From positions 226,963-290,962 of the forward strand of contig NZ_JAOEJU010000005.1 in assembly GCF_025447595.1 (NCBI RefSeq): a stretch of DNA of 64,000 bases. The letters are read 5' to 3'. The notes under the pieces were generated by a model. The model worked only from the letters and a program-made list of their open reading frames with translations, did no database searches and was not told the origin of the DNA. This DNA comes from Pseudomonas koreensis. Its GTDB lineage: Bacteria; Pseudomonadota; Gammaproteobacteria; Pseudomonadales; Pseudomonadaceae. The position numbers and the translations under genes are program-made. Shown one piece after another: positions 54,208 to 63,748 of this stretch (positions are counted from its first letter, which is position 1; each line of letters opens with the position of its first letter).

Positions 54208-55130
54208 TGTCCGGCCTGCCATGGCTGTCCCAATGAAACCGGCGCATACAGCCGCGTACGCACCGCATCCCGCGACAACAACACCAGCACCAGAATGGTC
54301 GCGACGTACGGCAGCATCGCCAGCAGACTCGAAGGAATCGCCAGCCCCAACCCCTGCGCCACCAGGTGCAGGATGCTGGCGAGTCCGAACAGATACGCGC
54401 CGAGCAGCAACCGCCACACCCGCCAACTGGCGAACACCACCAGCGCCAGTGCGATCCAGCCGCGTCCGGCGGTCATGTTTTCTGCCCACATCGGCGTGTA
54501 CGCCAGCGACAGATAAGCCCCGGCCAGTCCGGCCATCGCGCCGCCAAACAGCACCGCCAGTGTGCGCACGGTCAGCACCGGCAAGCCCATGGCACTCGCC
54601 GCATCCGGATTCTCGCCAACGGCTTGAATGATCAGCCCGACACGACTTTTCACGATCACCCACGCCACCAGCGCAAACAGCGCGAACGACAGGTACACCA
54701 GCAGATCCTGGGCAAACAGCATCCGGCCGATCAGCGGGGTTTCGCTCAAGTATGGAATCGCCAGCGGCTCGAATCCCGCCAGCGGTTTGCCAACCCACGC
54801 CGCGCCGACAAAGGTCGACAGGCCCACGCCAAAAATCGTCAGCGCCAGCCCGGTCGCCACCTGATTGGCGTTGAACACCAGCGCCACCAGGGCAAACAGC
54901 GACGACAACAGCATCCCGGCAAGCATCGCCAACACCACGCCCAGCCACAGGTTGCCGCTGTTGAACGCGACGATGAAACCGATCACCGCGCCAAACAGCA
55001 TCATCCCTTCCTGGCCGAGGTTGAGTACGCCGCTCTTCTCGCAGATCAGTTCACCCAGCGCCACCAAGAGCAGTGGAGTACCGCAGCGCACCATGGCGTA
55101 GAAAATATTGCTCAGTAGATCGATATCCAT
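54204..55130 (-). CDS. BMP-type ABC transporter permease, second subunit
   Basis: A 308-residue permease of the BPD_transp_2 family, with the signature GELICEKSGVLNLGQEGMMLFG at the N terminus and about nine helices. It pairs with the permease encoded just upstream to form the membrane channel of a nucleoside/purine importer. Its ATG at 55130 overlaps the preceding stop by one base (TGATG). Confidence 0.9.
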   Translation of the reverse strand: MDIDLLSNIFYAMVRCGTPLLLVALGELICEKSGVLNLGQEGMMLFGAVIGFIVAFNSGNLWLGVVLAMLAGMLLSSLFALVALVFNANQVATGLALTIFGVGLSTFVGAAWVGKPLAGFEPLAIPYLSETPLIGRMLFAQDLLVYLSFALFALVAWVIVKSRVGLIIQAVGENPDAASAMGLPVLTVRTLAVLFGGAMAGLAGAYLSLAYTPMWAENMTAGRGWIALALVVFASWRVWRLLLGAYLFGLASILHLVAQGLGLAIPSSLLAMLPYVATILVLVLLSRDAVRTRLYAPVSLGQPWQAGH

Positions 55131-56236
55131 CACAGCACTCCGGCGGTTACGGCGGTGGTAGAAGTGCGCCGTACCCAGCGCAGGTTCAGGCGTGGCCGAT
55201 AGAGGATCAGCACGTCACAGGCCAGCAGGAAAAACAGCATCATTCCCTGGAACAACTGAGTGATCGCCTGCGGCAGATTCAACGTCATCTGCGCGCTCTC
55301 GCCACCGATGTACAGCAACGCCATCAACAGGCTGGAAAACAGAATGCCGATCGGATTTAGCCTGCCGAGAAACGCCACAGTGATCGCTGCATAGCCGTAA
55401 CCCGGCGAGACCTGCGGCACCAGTTGGCCGATCGGCCCGGTGACTTCGCAGACGCCGGCAAGCCCGGCCAATCCGCCGCTGATCAACAGCGCCAGCCAGA
55501 TCAGACGCTTCTCGCGAAACCCGACGAATCCCGCCGCACGCTTGTCCAGGCCCAGCACCTTGATCTGGAAACCGACGAAGCTTTTCTGCAGCAACACCCA
55601 CACCGCGACCAGCGCGAGCAAGGCGAAATACACGCCGATATGCGCCCGCCCGTCCTCCATCAACAGCGGCAGGCGGCTGGTGTCGCTGAACATCGCCGAC
55701 TCGGGAAAATTGAACCCGGCCGGATCTTTCAGCGGCCCGTGCACGCAGAACAGCAACAGGTTCAGCGCGATGTAATTGAGCATGATGCTGGTAAGGATTT
55801 CGTTGGCGTTGAAGCGAGTGCGCAACCAGGCGGTGAGCCCGGCCCAGGCGGCGCCGGCGAGTGTGCCGGTGAGCAGAATCAGCACCAGCGCCCAGCGGCT
55901 TTGCATATCGATGATATTTACCGCCAGCGCACTGCCAGCCAGGGCGCCGAGCAGCAGCTGGCCTTCGGCGCCGATGTTCCAGATTCGCGCCTGATAGGCC
56001 ACTGCGAGGCCCAACGCACACAACAGGATCGGCAGGGTTTTGACCAGCAGTTCGGAAACGCCATACAGGTCGCTGACCGGGGCGATCAGCAAAGTATGCA
56101 AAGTCTTCAGTGGATCATGGCCAAGGGCGACGAACAGCAAAGATCCGCACACCAGCGTCAGCGCCGCCGCCAGCACCGGCGAGCACCACAGCATCAGGCG
56201 CGATTGCCGGCCACGGGGTTCGAGGGAAAGCAACAT
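55130..56236 (-). CDS. BMP-type ABC transporter permease, first subunit
   Basis: A 368-residue permease of the same family. The N-terminal basic segment is followed by about ten helices. The EAA-like region reads WNIGAEGQLLLGALAG, and LRTRFNANEILTSIMLNYIA is a conserved cytoplasmic block. It lies 12 bp after the ATPase gene, and the three ABC genes form an operon. Confidence 0.9.
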   Translation of the reverse strand: MLLSLEPRGRQSRLMLWCSPVLAAALTLVCGSLLFVALGHDPLKTLHTLLIAPVSDLYGVSELLVKTLPILLCALGLAVAYQARIWNIGAEGQLLLGALAGSALAVNIIDMQSRWALVLILLTGTLAGAAWAGLTAWLRTRFNANEILTSIMLNYIALNLLLFCVHGPLKDPAGFNFPESAMFSDTSRLPLLMEDGRAHIGVYFALLALVAVWVLLQKSFVGFQIKVLGLDKRAAGFVGFREKRLIWLALLISGGLAGLAGVCEVTGPIGQLVPQVSPGYGYAAITVAFLGRLNPIGILFSSLLMALLYIGGESAQMTLNLPQAITQLFQGMMLFFLLACDVLILYRPRLNLRWVRRTSTTAVTAGVL

Positions 56237-56248
56237 GGGAAAACTCCG

Positions 56249-57799
56249 TTAAACCGTGGCCGGTTGTGATTGAGGGGTGTCGAACTGGCCGGCCATCCAG
56301 CCGCCGACGTCGCTGAGGCGGGTCAGCGCCGTGTCCTGCAACGCCGACAGACGCCCGCCGCACAGCGCGCCGAGGCGATCGCTGATCTGGAACAGTTCGT
56401 CGAGGTCTTCAGAAATCACCAGAATCGCCGCCCCGGCATCGCGCAGGGCAATCAGTGCGCGGTGGATGGTGGCCGCCGCGCCGACATCCACGCCCCAAGT
56501 CGGATGCGCGGCGATCAGCAGTTTCGGTTGCTGGAGGATTTCCCGGCCAAGGATGAATTTCTGCAGATTGCCGCCGGACAGGCTGCGGGCAGCGGTTTGA
56601 GTGTCCGGGGTTTTCACGCCGAAGCGCTGGATGATCGTTTGGGCGAGGGTTTCGACCTTGCCGCGCTCGATCAAACCGTGGCTGACCAGGCCTTGTTGAA
56701 AGGCGGTGAGCAGGGCGTTGTCCGCCAGGCTCATGTCCGGCACCGCGCCATGCCCGAGGCGCTCGGCGGGGACGAACGCCAGACCGAGTTTGCGTCGTAC
56801 ATCCGGGCGCAGATCAGCGACGGCGTGTTCTCGGAAGCGGATGGTTGGCGCTGCGTTGTGGGGCAATGTCTGTTCGCCGCTGAGCAAGGCCAGTAACTCG
56901 TCCTGACCGTTGCCTGCCACGCCAGCGATGCCGACGATTTCACCGCTGCGCACCTGCAGGTCGATGTCGCTCAGGGAGCAGCCAAACGGATCCGGGTTGT
57001 GCCAGTTCAATCCGCTGACCTGCAAAAACGCCGCGCCACCGGTGACCTTCGTGAACTCACCGATCAAAGTCGCGGTGTCGCCCACCATCAATTGCGCCAG
57101 TTGCCGGTCGGTGCAGTCGGCCGGCACGTAATGCCCGGCTACCCGACCACCGCGCAACACCGTGGCGCTATGGCACAAAGCGCGCACCTCGCCGAGTTTG
57201 TGGCTGATGAACAGAATGCTGCAGCCCTCCGCCGCGAGCCGGCACAGGGTAATGAACAACTCGTCGGCTTCCTGCGGAGTGAGTACCGAGGTCGGTTCGT
57301 CGAGAATCAGCAGGCGAATGTCCTGCATCAGGCAACGAACGATCTCGACCCGTTGGCGCTCGCCGATCGACAGGCTGTGGACAAGTCGCTGGGGTTCCAG
57401 CGCCATGCCATATCGGCGCGACACTTCACGGATTTTCGCCTCCAGCTGTTTCGGCGAACCGGCTCCTGCGCCCATCGCCAATGCAATGTTCTGCGCCACG
57501 CTCAGGGTCTCGAACAGCGAGAAATGCTGGAACACCATGCCGATGCCCAACTGCCGCGCCTGGGCCGGGTTGCGCATGATCACCGGTTGACCCTGCCACA
57601 GCATCTCGCCCGAATCGGCCTGGGTGACGCCGTAGATGATCTTCATCAAGGTGCTTTTGCCTGCACCGTTTTCACCGAGCAGTGCGTGAATTTCACCGGG
57701 GGCGATGCTTAGGTCGATGGCGTCATTGGCGAGGCAACCGGGATAACGTTTGCTGATGTGGCGCAGTTGCAGGCGCGGTGTGGACGTGGGGTTTGGCAT
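56249..57799 (-). CDS. ABC transporter ATPase, two nucleotide-binding domains
   Basis: A 516-residue protein with two ABC domains in tandem. NBD1 has Walker A GENGAGKST, signature LSIGERQRVEI and Walker B LLILDEPTSVL. NBD2 has a degenerate Walker A (GVAGNGQDELLALL) but intact LSGGNLQKFILGRE, as is usual for BMP and CUT2 importers. The ATG at 57799 was chosen because homology begins with the next residues; the 47-residue extension is not protein-like. The operon would start in the 537-bp gap upstream. Confidence 0.9.
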   Translation of the reverse strand: MPNPTSTPRLQLRHISKRYPGCLANDAIDLSIAPGEIHALLGENGAGKSTLMKIIYGVTQADSGEMLWQGQPVIMRNPAQARQLGIGMVFQHFSLFETLSVAQNIALAMGAGAGSPKQLEAKIREVSRRYGMALEPQRLVHSLSIGERQRVEIVRCLMQDIRLLILDEPTSVLTPQEADELFITLCRLAAEGCSILFISHKLGEVRALCHSATVLRGGRVAGHYVPADCTDRQLAQLMVGDTATLIGEFTKVTGGAAFLQVSGLNWHNPDPFGCSLSDIDLQVRSGEIVGIAGVAGNGQDELLALLSGEQTLPHNAAPTIRFREHAVADLRPDVRRKLGLAFVPAERLGHGAVPDMSLADNALLTAFQQGLVSHGLIERGKVETLAQTIIQRFGVKTPDTQTAARSLSGGNLQKFILGREILQQPKLLIAAHPTWGVDVGAAATIHRALIALRDAGAAILVISEDLDELFQISDRLGALCGGRLSALQDTALTRLSDVGGWMAGQFDTPQSQPATV

Positions 57800-58336
57800 G
57801 ACAGGCTCGGGTCGCTTGGAGTTGTGCCTGTGGATAAAGCAATTTCCTGGCCATTGAGTCAGGAACGCAGGCGGGCGCTGTTTGCCAGCCTTTGGCGTAG
57901 AGCCTGCGAATCGAATTCGGATGCCTGCACGGCACCACATGAGGGCGAAGCCTTCGATCAGGCTCCAGTTTTGCCCGCGCCTGGCTGATCAAAAAACGAG
58001 CAACCCTGCCGAAGCCATGCAGAACCTGCGACTGCGCCAGCCATGAACGGCTTATCCACAGGTTGCTCCACAGTATTTGTGCGCAAGACAAAATCCCGGG
58101 CATAAGCACTGCCGGGCTTTCTTCTAAAGGCGATAAACACCGCTAAGCGATTGTTTTTACGTGAAATTGTTTGTTGCGTCAGTCGATTGGACGAAAAGTG
58201 AACAAATCCCGCAAAGCCACGTGACAGAAGGGTTACAGCATCCTGTGCTCAGGTTATCCACAGCCGGGTGCACAGCGGATGTGGGCAAGTCTCGGGCATA
58301 AGTAAACGGGGTTGTGCCCCAAAACATGGCGAGGCT
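57800..58336. other. 537-bp gene-free region with DnaA boxes and a diverged direct repeat
   Basis: Three perfect 9-bp DnaA boxes TTATCCACA occur: 57829-57837 (minus), 58052-58060 and 58254-58262 (plus). The latter two head a diverged direct repeat of about 50-55 bp with the shared blocks TTATCCACAG, CACAG, GTG-N-GCAAG and CGGGCATAAG. A CCCGG/CCGGG hairpin with a T-rich tail ends the first unit (about 58096-58125). A GGGG/CCCC hairpin (58308-58320) can terminate yigZ on the minus strand. No reading frame here is credible. Confidence 0.7.
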
Positions 58337-58918
58337 TCAACGCTGCAGCAGGATTCGCCCACGGCTCAGGTCGGCCAACTGATTCTGCAAGAGTTCGATG
58401 TGCGCTTCGCCCACGGCCAGTTGTAACTCGACACCATTGGCGGTGAAGTTTTCTTCGATTACCAATCCGCCCAGATCCACGACCCGCAGTTTCACCAGCG
58501 CCAGTTCGCCAAAGGCGCAGGCGCAATGCACGGGCACGCGACTGATCAACTCGATCTTCGGCGCTGCTTGCAGGCATTTGTTGGCGCCGCCGCCATAGGC
58601 CCGGGCCAGACCGCCGGTGCCCAGTTGAATGCCGCCGTACCAGCGGATCACCAGCACCGCGACCTGATCGCAGTCCTGCGCTTCGATGGCCGCGAGAATC
58701 GGCCGCCCGGCAGTGCCGCCGGGTTCGCCGTCGTCGTTGCTGCGGTATTGATCGCCGAGCTTCCACGCCCAGCAATTGTGCGAAGCGTTCAAGTCGCTGT
58801 GCTGCTCGATGAAGGCTTGCGCCTCCGCGGGGCTGCCGATCGGCGCGGCGAAGGTGATGAAACGGCTTTTGCGAATCTCTTCGCGGAATTCGCAAAAGCC
58901 GCTGAGGGTGAATGGCAT
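58337..58918 (-). CDS. YigZ/IMPACT-family protein
   Basis: A 193-residue member of the UPF0029/IMPACT family. The conserved stretch SHNCWAWKLG, the GEPGGTAGRPIL loop and the RWYGGIQLGTGGLARAYGG motif are all present, with a small C-terminal alpha/beta domain. The cellular role in bacteria is not settled (translation-related in eukaryotes). It starts 8 bp after the TetR stop, so the two are likely co-transcribed. Confidence 0.9.
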   Translation of the reverse strand: MPFTLSGFCEFREEIRKSRFITFAAPIGSPAEAQAFIEQHSDLNASHNCWAWKLGDQYRSNDDGEPGGTAGRPILAAIEAQDCDQVAVLVIRWYGGIQLGTGGLARAYGGGANKCLQAAPKIELISRVPVHCACAFGELALVKLRVVDLGGLVIEENFTANGVELQLAVGEAHIELLQNQLADLSRGRILLQR

Positions 58919-58926
58919 AAAACGAC

Positions 58927-59577
58927 TTATATAGAAGAAGTGAGGCCGCAGCCTTTGAGGATGATGCGGATCAGGTTGTTGCCGGCGTCTTCCATGTCCT
59001 GTTTGGTCAACTTGCTGCGACCGGTCACCCGGCAGATCTGGGTGGCGAAGTCGGCGTAGTGCTGGGTGCTGCCCCACAACAAGAAGATCAGGTGTACCGG
59101 GTCGACCGGGTCCATTTTGCCCGCGTCGATCCAGGCCTGGAACACGCCGGCGCGGCCCTGGAACCAGGCGCGGTAATCCTGGTTGAAATATTCGGTCAGG
59201 CATTCGCCGCCGCTGATCACTTCCATCGCAAAGATCCGCGACGCTTGCGGCTGGCGACGGGAGAATTCCATTTTGGCGCGGATGTAGCGGGTCAGCGCTT
59301 CGGCCGGATCGTCCTCGGCCGTGAGGGTGTTGAAGGTGCTGTCCCACAATTGAAGGATGTTGCTCAGCACCGCCACGTACAGCCCGAGCTTGTTGGTGAA
59401 GTAGTAATGCAGATTCGCCTTGGGTAGCCCGGCCTTGGTGGCGATGGTGTTCATGCTCGTGCCTTTGTACCCGTGACGGGCGAACTCGTCTTCGGCGGCT
59501 TTGATGATGGTCTCTTCGTTCTTCTGACGAATGCGGCTGGCAGGTTTGCCGCCGTGAGCGGGGACTTCAAAGGTCAT
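58927..59577 (-). CDS. TetR-family regulator, RutR-like
   Basis: A 216-residue TetR protein. The HTH is EFARHGYKGTSMNTIATKAG with LPKANLHYYFTNKLGLYVAVL. The C-terminal domain matches the RutR/YcdC ligand-binding class (FAMEVISGGECLTEYF). RutR-type regulators respond to pyrimidine-derived signals. Pyrimidine breakdown yields beta-alanine, and the beta-alanine genes lie next to it, so a role in that pathway is plausible. The start at 59577 has a GGAAG site. Confidence 0.85.
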   Translation of the reverse strand: MTFEVPAHGGKPASRIRQKNEETIIKAAEDEFARHGYKGTSMNTIATKAGLPKANLHYYFTNKLGLYVAVLSNILQLWDSTFNTLTAEDDPAEALTRYIRAKMEFSRRQPQASRIFAMEVISGGECLTEYFNQDYRAWFQGRAGVFQAWIDAGKMDPVDPVHLIFLLWGSTQHYADFATQICRVTGRSKLTKQDMEDAGNNLIRIILKGCGLTSSI

Positions 59578-59672
59578 AGGCACTTCCGGGTTTGTCTGTG
59601 GGGTGCAACCAGTTGCGTTGATAGCGCAACCGTCGGCGTGGGACAAGCCCCGGGCGAATAAAACCCCGGTCG

Positions 59673-60593
59673 TCAGCGGGTGGCGGCGAGGCTTTCGAGA
59701 AAACTTTCCAGTACCAGATGAGGGCGGCGGCCCTTGCGGGTGACCGAGGCCAGGCTCAAGTCATAGAAGCGGGTGCTGGCCTTGAGTGCGCGCAAGCGAC
59801 CTTGTTGAACCCAGAGACTGGCGTAGTGATCCGGCAGATAACCTATGTAGCGTCCGGTCAGAATCAGGAACGCCATGCCTTCACGGTCGGAAGCGCTGGC
59901 GGTGCAATTGAGTGCCTGATAGTGCGCCTGGATCTCTGCCGGCAAACGGAAGGTCGGGGCGATGGCGTCCTGACTGTTGAGGCGCTCGTCGTCCAGCTGT
60001 TTATCGTCGACGTAAAACAGTGGATGGCCAACCGCGCAGTAGAGCAGCGAACGTTCGCTGTACAGCGGCTGATATTCCAGCCCCGACAACGCACTGGCCT
60101 GCGGCACCACGCCGACGTGCAGGCGTCCGTCGAGCACGCCTTGTTCGACTTCGTTGGGAGCTATCATGCGGATCTGGATCTGCACGTCCGGCCCGCGTTC
60201 CTTCAATTGCGCGAGCGCGTGGGTGATGCGCATGTGGGGCAGGGTGACGAGGTTGTCGGTCAGGCCGATGATCAATTCGCCGCGCAAGTGCTGGTGCAGG
60301 CCGTTGACCTCGGTGCGGAAACTTTCCAGCGCACTTAGTAGCTGCAACGCCGATTGATAGACCTCGCGGCCTTCTTCGGTCAGGGAGAAACCGGCGCGCC
60401 CGCGTTGGCACAGCCGCAGGCCGAGGCGCTGCTCCAGATCGCTCATTTGCTGGCTGATCGCCGAGCGACCGATGCCGAGCACGGTTTCCGCCGCCGAAAA
60501 GCCGCCGCACTCCACCACGCTGCGAAAAATCCGCAGCAGGCGAATATCAAAGTCACTGACCTGGGCCAGTGGATCGGGGCGACGGCTGCTCAT
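59673..60593 (-). CDS. bauR: LysR-type regulator of beta-alanine catabolism, BauR
   Basis: A 306-residue LysR protein. HTH motif VVECGGFSAAETVLGIGRSA with MSDLEQRLGLRLC, then a substrate-binding domain from about residue 95 (GELIIGLTDNLVT). It is divergent from bauA as in P. aeruginosa (PA0133-PA0132), where BauR activates bauABCD in response to beta-alanine. A 19-bp dyad lies between the genes. Confidence 0.85.
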   Translation of the reverse strand: MSSRRPDPLAQVSDFDIRLLRIFRSVVECGGFSAAETVLGIGRSAISQQMSDLEQRLGLRLCQRGRAGFSLTEEGREVYQSALQLLSALESFRTEVNGLHQHLRGELIIGLTDNLVTLPHMRITHALAQLKERGPDVQIQIRMIAPNEVEQGVLDGRLHVGVVPQASALSGLEYQPLYSERSLLYCAVGHPLFYVDDKQLDDERLNSQDAIAPTFRLPAEIQAHYQALNCTASASDREGMAFLILTGRYIGYLPDHYASLWVQQGRLRALKASTRFYDLSLASVTRKGRRPHLVLESFLESLAATR

Positions 60594-60619
60594 GCTGTTG
60601 TTCTCATTGTTTAGCAGAG

Positions 60620-60638
60620 TTCTAACTGAAGGTTAGAA
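60620..60638. promoter_or_regulatory. Candidate BauR operator
   Basis: Perfect inverted repeat TTCTAAC-TGAAG-GTTAGAA in the 139-bp bauR-bauA gap. It contains the LysR-type T-N11-A pattern. No convincing -35/-10 pair was assigned. Confidence 0.6.
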
Positions 60639-60732
60639 GAGTTGAATTTCACCGACTTTATCCCCGTGGCAATTTAGCTGCAACAACGCTTTCTATCTCT
60701 CTGAAGCTTATTGCCCTGCGAGGTTTTGCCCG

Positions 60733-62082
60733 ATGAACATGCCTGAAAACGCGTCGTCGCCACTGGCCAGCCAACTGAAGCTGGACGCGCACTGGATGCC
60801 GTACACCGCCAACCGCAACTTCCAGCGCGACCCGCGCCTGATCGTCGGCGCCGAAGGCAGCTGGCTGATCGACGACAAGGGCCGCAAGGTGTACGACTCG
60901 CTGTCCGGTCTGTGGACCTGCGGCGCCGGGCATACCCGCAAGGAAATCCAGGAAGCGGTGGCCAAGCAGTTGGGCACTCTCGATTACTCGCCGGGCTTCC
61001 AGTACGGCCACCCGCTGTCGTTCCAGCTGGCGGAGAAAATCACCGACCTGACGCCGGGCAATCTGAATCACGTGTTCTTCACCGACTCGGGTTCCGAGTG
61101 TGCCGATACCGCGGTGAAAATGGTCCGCGCCTACTGGCGCCTGAAAGGCCAGTCGACCAAGACCAAAATGATCGGTCGCGCCCGTGGTTACCACGGCGTG
61201 AACATCGCCGGCACCAGCCTCGGTGGCGTCAACGGCAACCGCAAGCTGTTCGGTCAGGCGATGATGGACGTCGATCACCTGCCGCACACTCTGCTGGCGA
61301 GCAATGCTTTCTCCCGTGGCATGCCGGAGCAGGGCGGTATCGCACTGGCCGATGAGCTGCTGAAGCTGATCGAGCTGCACGATGCTTCGAACATCGCAGC
61401 GGTGTTCGTTGAGCCTCTGGCCGGTTCCGCTGGCGTGCTGGTTCCGCCACAGGGTTACCTGAAGCGTCTGCGTGAAATCTGCGATCAGCACAACATCCTG
61501 CTGGTGTTCGACGAAGTGATCACCGGTTTCGGTCGTACCGGCACCATGTTCGGCGCCACCACCTTCGGCGTGACCCCGGACCTGATGTGCATCGCCAAGC
61601 AAGTCACCAACGGTGCGATCCCGATGGGCGCGGTGATTGCCAGCTCCGAGATCTATCAGACTTTCATGAACCAGCCGACCCCGGAATACGCCGTGGAATT
61701 CCCGCACGGCTACACCTACTCGGCGCACCCGGTGGCTTGCGCCGCAGGTCTTGCGGCACTCGACCTGCTGCAAAAGGAAAACCTGGTGCAGAGCGTGGCC
61801 GAAGTCGCACCGCATTTCGAGAATGCCCTGCATGGTCTGAAAGGCGCGAAGAACGTCATCGACATTCGTAACTACGGTCTGGCCGGTGCGATCCAGATCG
61901 CGGGCCGTGACGGCGACGCCATCGTGCGTCCGTTCGAAGCGGGCATGGCCTTGTGGAAAGCCGGGTTCTACGTGCGCTTCGGCGGCGACACCCTGCAGTT
62001 CGGCCCAACCTTCAACAGCAAGCCGCAAGACCTTGATCGTCTGTTCGACGCGGTCGGCGAAGTGCTGAACAAGCTCGACTGA
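60733..62082 (+). CDS. bauA: Beta-alanine (omega-amino acid):pyruvate aminotransferase BauA
   Basis: A 449-residue class III PLP aminotransferase. Motifs are FFTDSGSECADTAVKM, the cofactor-binding LLVFDEVITGFGRTG and the PLP-binding Lys in IAKQVTNGAIPMG. Its length and N-terminal LDAHWMPYTANR fit the omega-amino acid:pyruvate transaminase group. It converts beta-alanine and pyruvate to malonate semialdehyde and alanine. A GAGG site lies upstream. The bauC gene follows after 77 bp. Confidence 0.92.
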   Translation: MNMPENASSPLASQLKLDAHWMPYTANRNFQRDPRLIVGAEGSWLIDDKGRKVYDSLSGLWTCGAGHTRKEIQEAVAKQLGTLDYSPGFQYGHPLSFQLAEKITDLTPGNLNHVFFTDSGSECADTAVKMVRAYWRLKGQSTKTKMIGRARGYHGVNIAGTSLGGVNGNRKLFGQAMMDVDHLPHTLLASNAFSRGMPEQGGIALADELLKLIELHDASNIAAVFVEPLAGSAGVLVPPQGYLKRLREICDQHNILLVFDEVITGFGRTGTMFGATTFGVTPDLMCIAKQVTNGAIPMGAVIASSEIYQTFMNQPTPEYAVEFPHGYTYSAHPVACAAGLAALDLLQKENLVQSVAEVAPHFENALHGLKGAKNVIDIRNYGLAGAIQIAGRDGDAIVRPFEAGMALWKAGFYVRFGGDTLQFGPTFNSKPQDLDRLFDAVGEVLNKLD

Positions 62083-62159
62083 TTTTTCCTTCTATATAGA
62101 TACGCCAATAGCAGGCGCCCCGTGCGGGCGTCTGCGCACAAGAATTCAGGAGTCTCCCG

Positions 62160-63653
62160 ATGAGCGTTATCCCGCATTTGATCAATGGCGAACTGGTGAC
62201 CGAGAACGGTCGCGCGGTCGATGTGTTCAACCCGTCCACCGGTCAGGCTATCCACAAACTGCCGCTGGCCAGCCAGGAAACCATCCAGAAAGCCATCGAT
62301 GCCGCCAAGGCTGCATTCCCGGCCTGGCGCAATACGCCACCGGCGAAACGTGCTCAGGTGATGTTCCGTTTCAAGCAACTGCTGGAGCAGAACGAAGCGC
62401 GCATCGCACAGTTGATCAGCGAAGAACATGGCAAGACTCTGGAAGATGCTGCCGGTGAACTGAAGCGCGGTATCGAGAACGTTGAGTTCGCCTGTGCAGC
62501 GCCGGAAATCCTCAAGGGCGAGTACAGCCGCAACGTCGGCCCGAACATTGATGCCTGGTCGGACTTCCAGCCGCTGGGCGTGGTGGCCGGTATCACCCCG
62601 TTCAACTTCCCGGCGATGGTGCCGCTGTGGATGTATCCGCTGGCGATCGTCTGCGGCAACTGCTTCATCCTCAAACCATCCGAGCGTGATCCGAGCTCGA
62701 CCCTGCTGATCGCGCAACTGCTGCTGGAAGCCGGTCTGCCGAAAGGCGTGCTTAGCGTAGTGCACGGTGACAAGACTGCGGTGGACGCGCTCATCGAAGC
62801 GCCGGAAGTCAAAGCGCTGAGCTTCGTGGGTTCGACGCCGATTGCCGAATACATCTATGCCGAAGGCACCAAGCGCGGCAAGCGCGTGCAGGCACTGGGC
62901 GGCGCGAAGAACCACGCGGTGCTGATGCCGGATGCGGATCTGGACAATGCGGTCAGCGCACTGATGGGCGCGGCTTACGGCTCTTGCGGCGAGCGCTGCA
63001 TGGCGATCTCGGTGGCCGTGTGTGTGGGCGATCAGGTAGCGGACGCACTGGTGGCCAAACTGGTTCCACAGATCAAGGCGCTGAAAATCGGTGCTGGTAC
63101 TTCGTGTGGTCTGGACATGGGGCCGTTGGTTACCGGTCAGGCGCGCGACAAGGTCAGCGGTTATGTTGAAGACGGCGTGGCAGCGGGCGCGACCCTGGTG
63201 GTCGATGGTCGTGGTCTGAGCGTTGCCGGTCATGAAGAAGGCTTCTTCCTGGGTGGCTGCCTGTTCGACAACGTCACTCCCGAGATGCGCATCTATAAAG
63301 AAGAGATTTTCGGGCCGGTGCTGTGCGTCGTCCGGGTGAACAGCCTGGAAGAGGCGATGCAGCTGATCAACGATCACGAATACGGCAACGGTACCTGCAT
63401 CTTCACTCGTGACGGTGAAGCGGCGCGTCTGTTCTGCGACGAGATTGAAGTCGGCATGGTTGGCGTCAACGTTCCATTGCCGGTGCCGGTGGCTTACCAC
63501 AGCTTCGGTGGCTGGAAGCGTTCGCTGTTCGGCGACCTGCATGCCTATGGCCCGGATGGTGTGCGCTTCTACACTCGTCGCAAGGCGATCACCCAGCGCT
63601 GGCCGCAGCGTGCGAGCCATGAGGCTTCGCAATTCGCTTTCCCTAGCTTGTAA
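62160..63653 (+). CDS. bauC: CoA-acylating (methyl)malonate-semialdehyde dehydrogenase (BauC/MmsA type)
   Basis: A 497-residue aldehyde dehydrogenase. The catalytic Cys lies in GSCGERCMAISVAV, the nucleotide site in FVGSTPIAEYIY, and the general pattern ITPFNFPAMVPLWMYP is MMSDH-specific. It oxidises malonate semialdehyde from BauA to acetyl-CoA. A clear AGGAG lies upstream of the ATG. A terminator follows. The same enzyme class also serves valine and inositol breakdown, so other roles are possible. Confidence 0.88.
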   Translation: MSVIPHLINGELVTENGRAVDVFNPSTGQAIHKLPLASQETIQKAIDAAKAAFPAWRNTPPAKRAQVMFRFKQLLEQNEARIAQLISEEHGKTLEDAAGELKRGIENVEFACAAPEILKGEYSRNVGPNIDAWSDFQPLGVVAGITPFNFPAMVPLWMYPLAIVCGNCFILKPSERDPSSTLLIAQLLLEAGLPKGVLSVVHGDKTAVDALIEAPEVKALSFVGSTPIAEYIYAEGTKRGKRVQALGGAKNHAVLMPDADLDNAVSALMGAAYGSCGERCMAISVAVCVGDQVADALVAKLVPQIKALKIGAGTSCGLDMGPLVTGQARDKVSGYVEDGVAAGATLVVDGRGLSVAGHEEGFFLGGCLFDNVTPEMRIYKEEIFGPVLCVVRVNSLEEAMQLINDHEYGNGTCIFTRDGEAARLFCDEIEVGMVGVNVPLPVPVAYHSFGGWKRSLFGDLHAYGPDGVRFYTRRKAITQRWPQRASHEASQFAFPSL

Positions 63654-63672
63654 GTAGAAGGGCAGTGCAAAG

Positions 63673-63698
63673 AAGGCCGACCTTTTAAGGTCGGCCTT
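63673..63698 (+). terminator. Terminator of the bau operon
   Basis: Perfect 10-bp stem AAGGCCGACC/GGTCGGCCTT around a TTTTAA loop, 20 bp after the bauC stop. The T-run is short (CGCGTTT). Confidence 0.8.
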
Positions 63699-63748
63699 CG
63701 CGTTTCGGGGATTTTTTGACCGATATGACAGATTTATGAAATTAAGGG

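Noticed and set aside
58337..59347. 336-codon version of YigZ extending into the TetR gene
   Set aside because: The IMPACT-family domain begins at the ATG at 58918; the extension is the shifted frame of the TetR gene.
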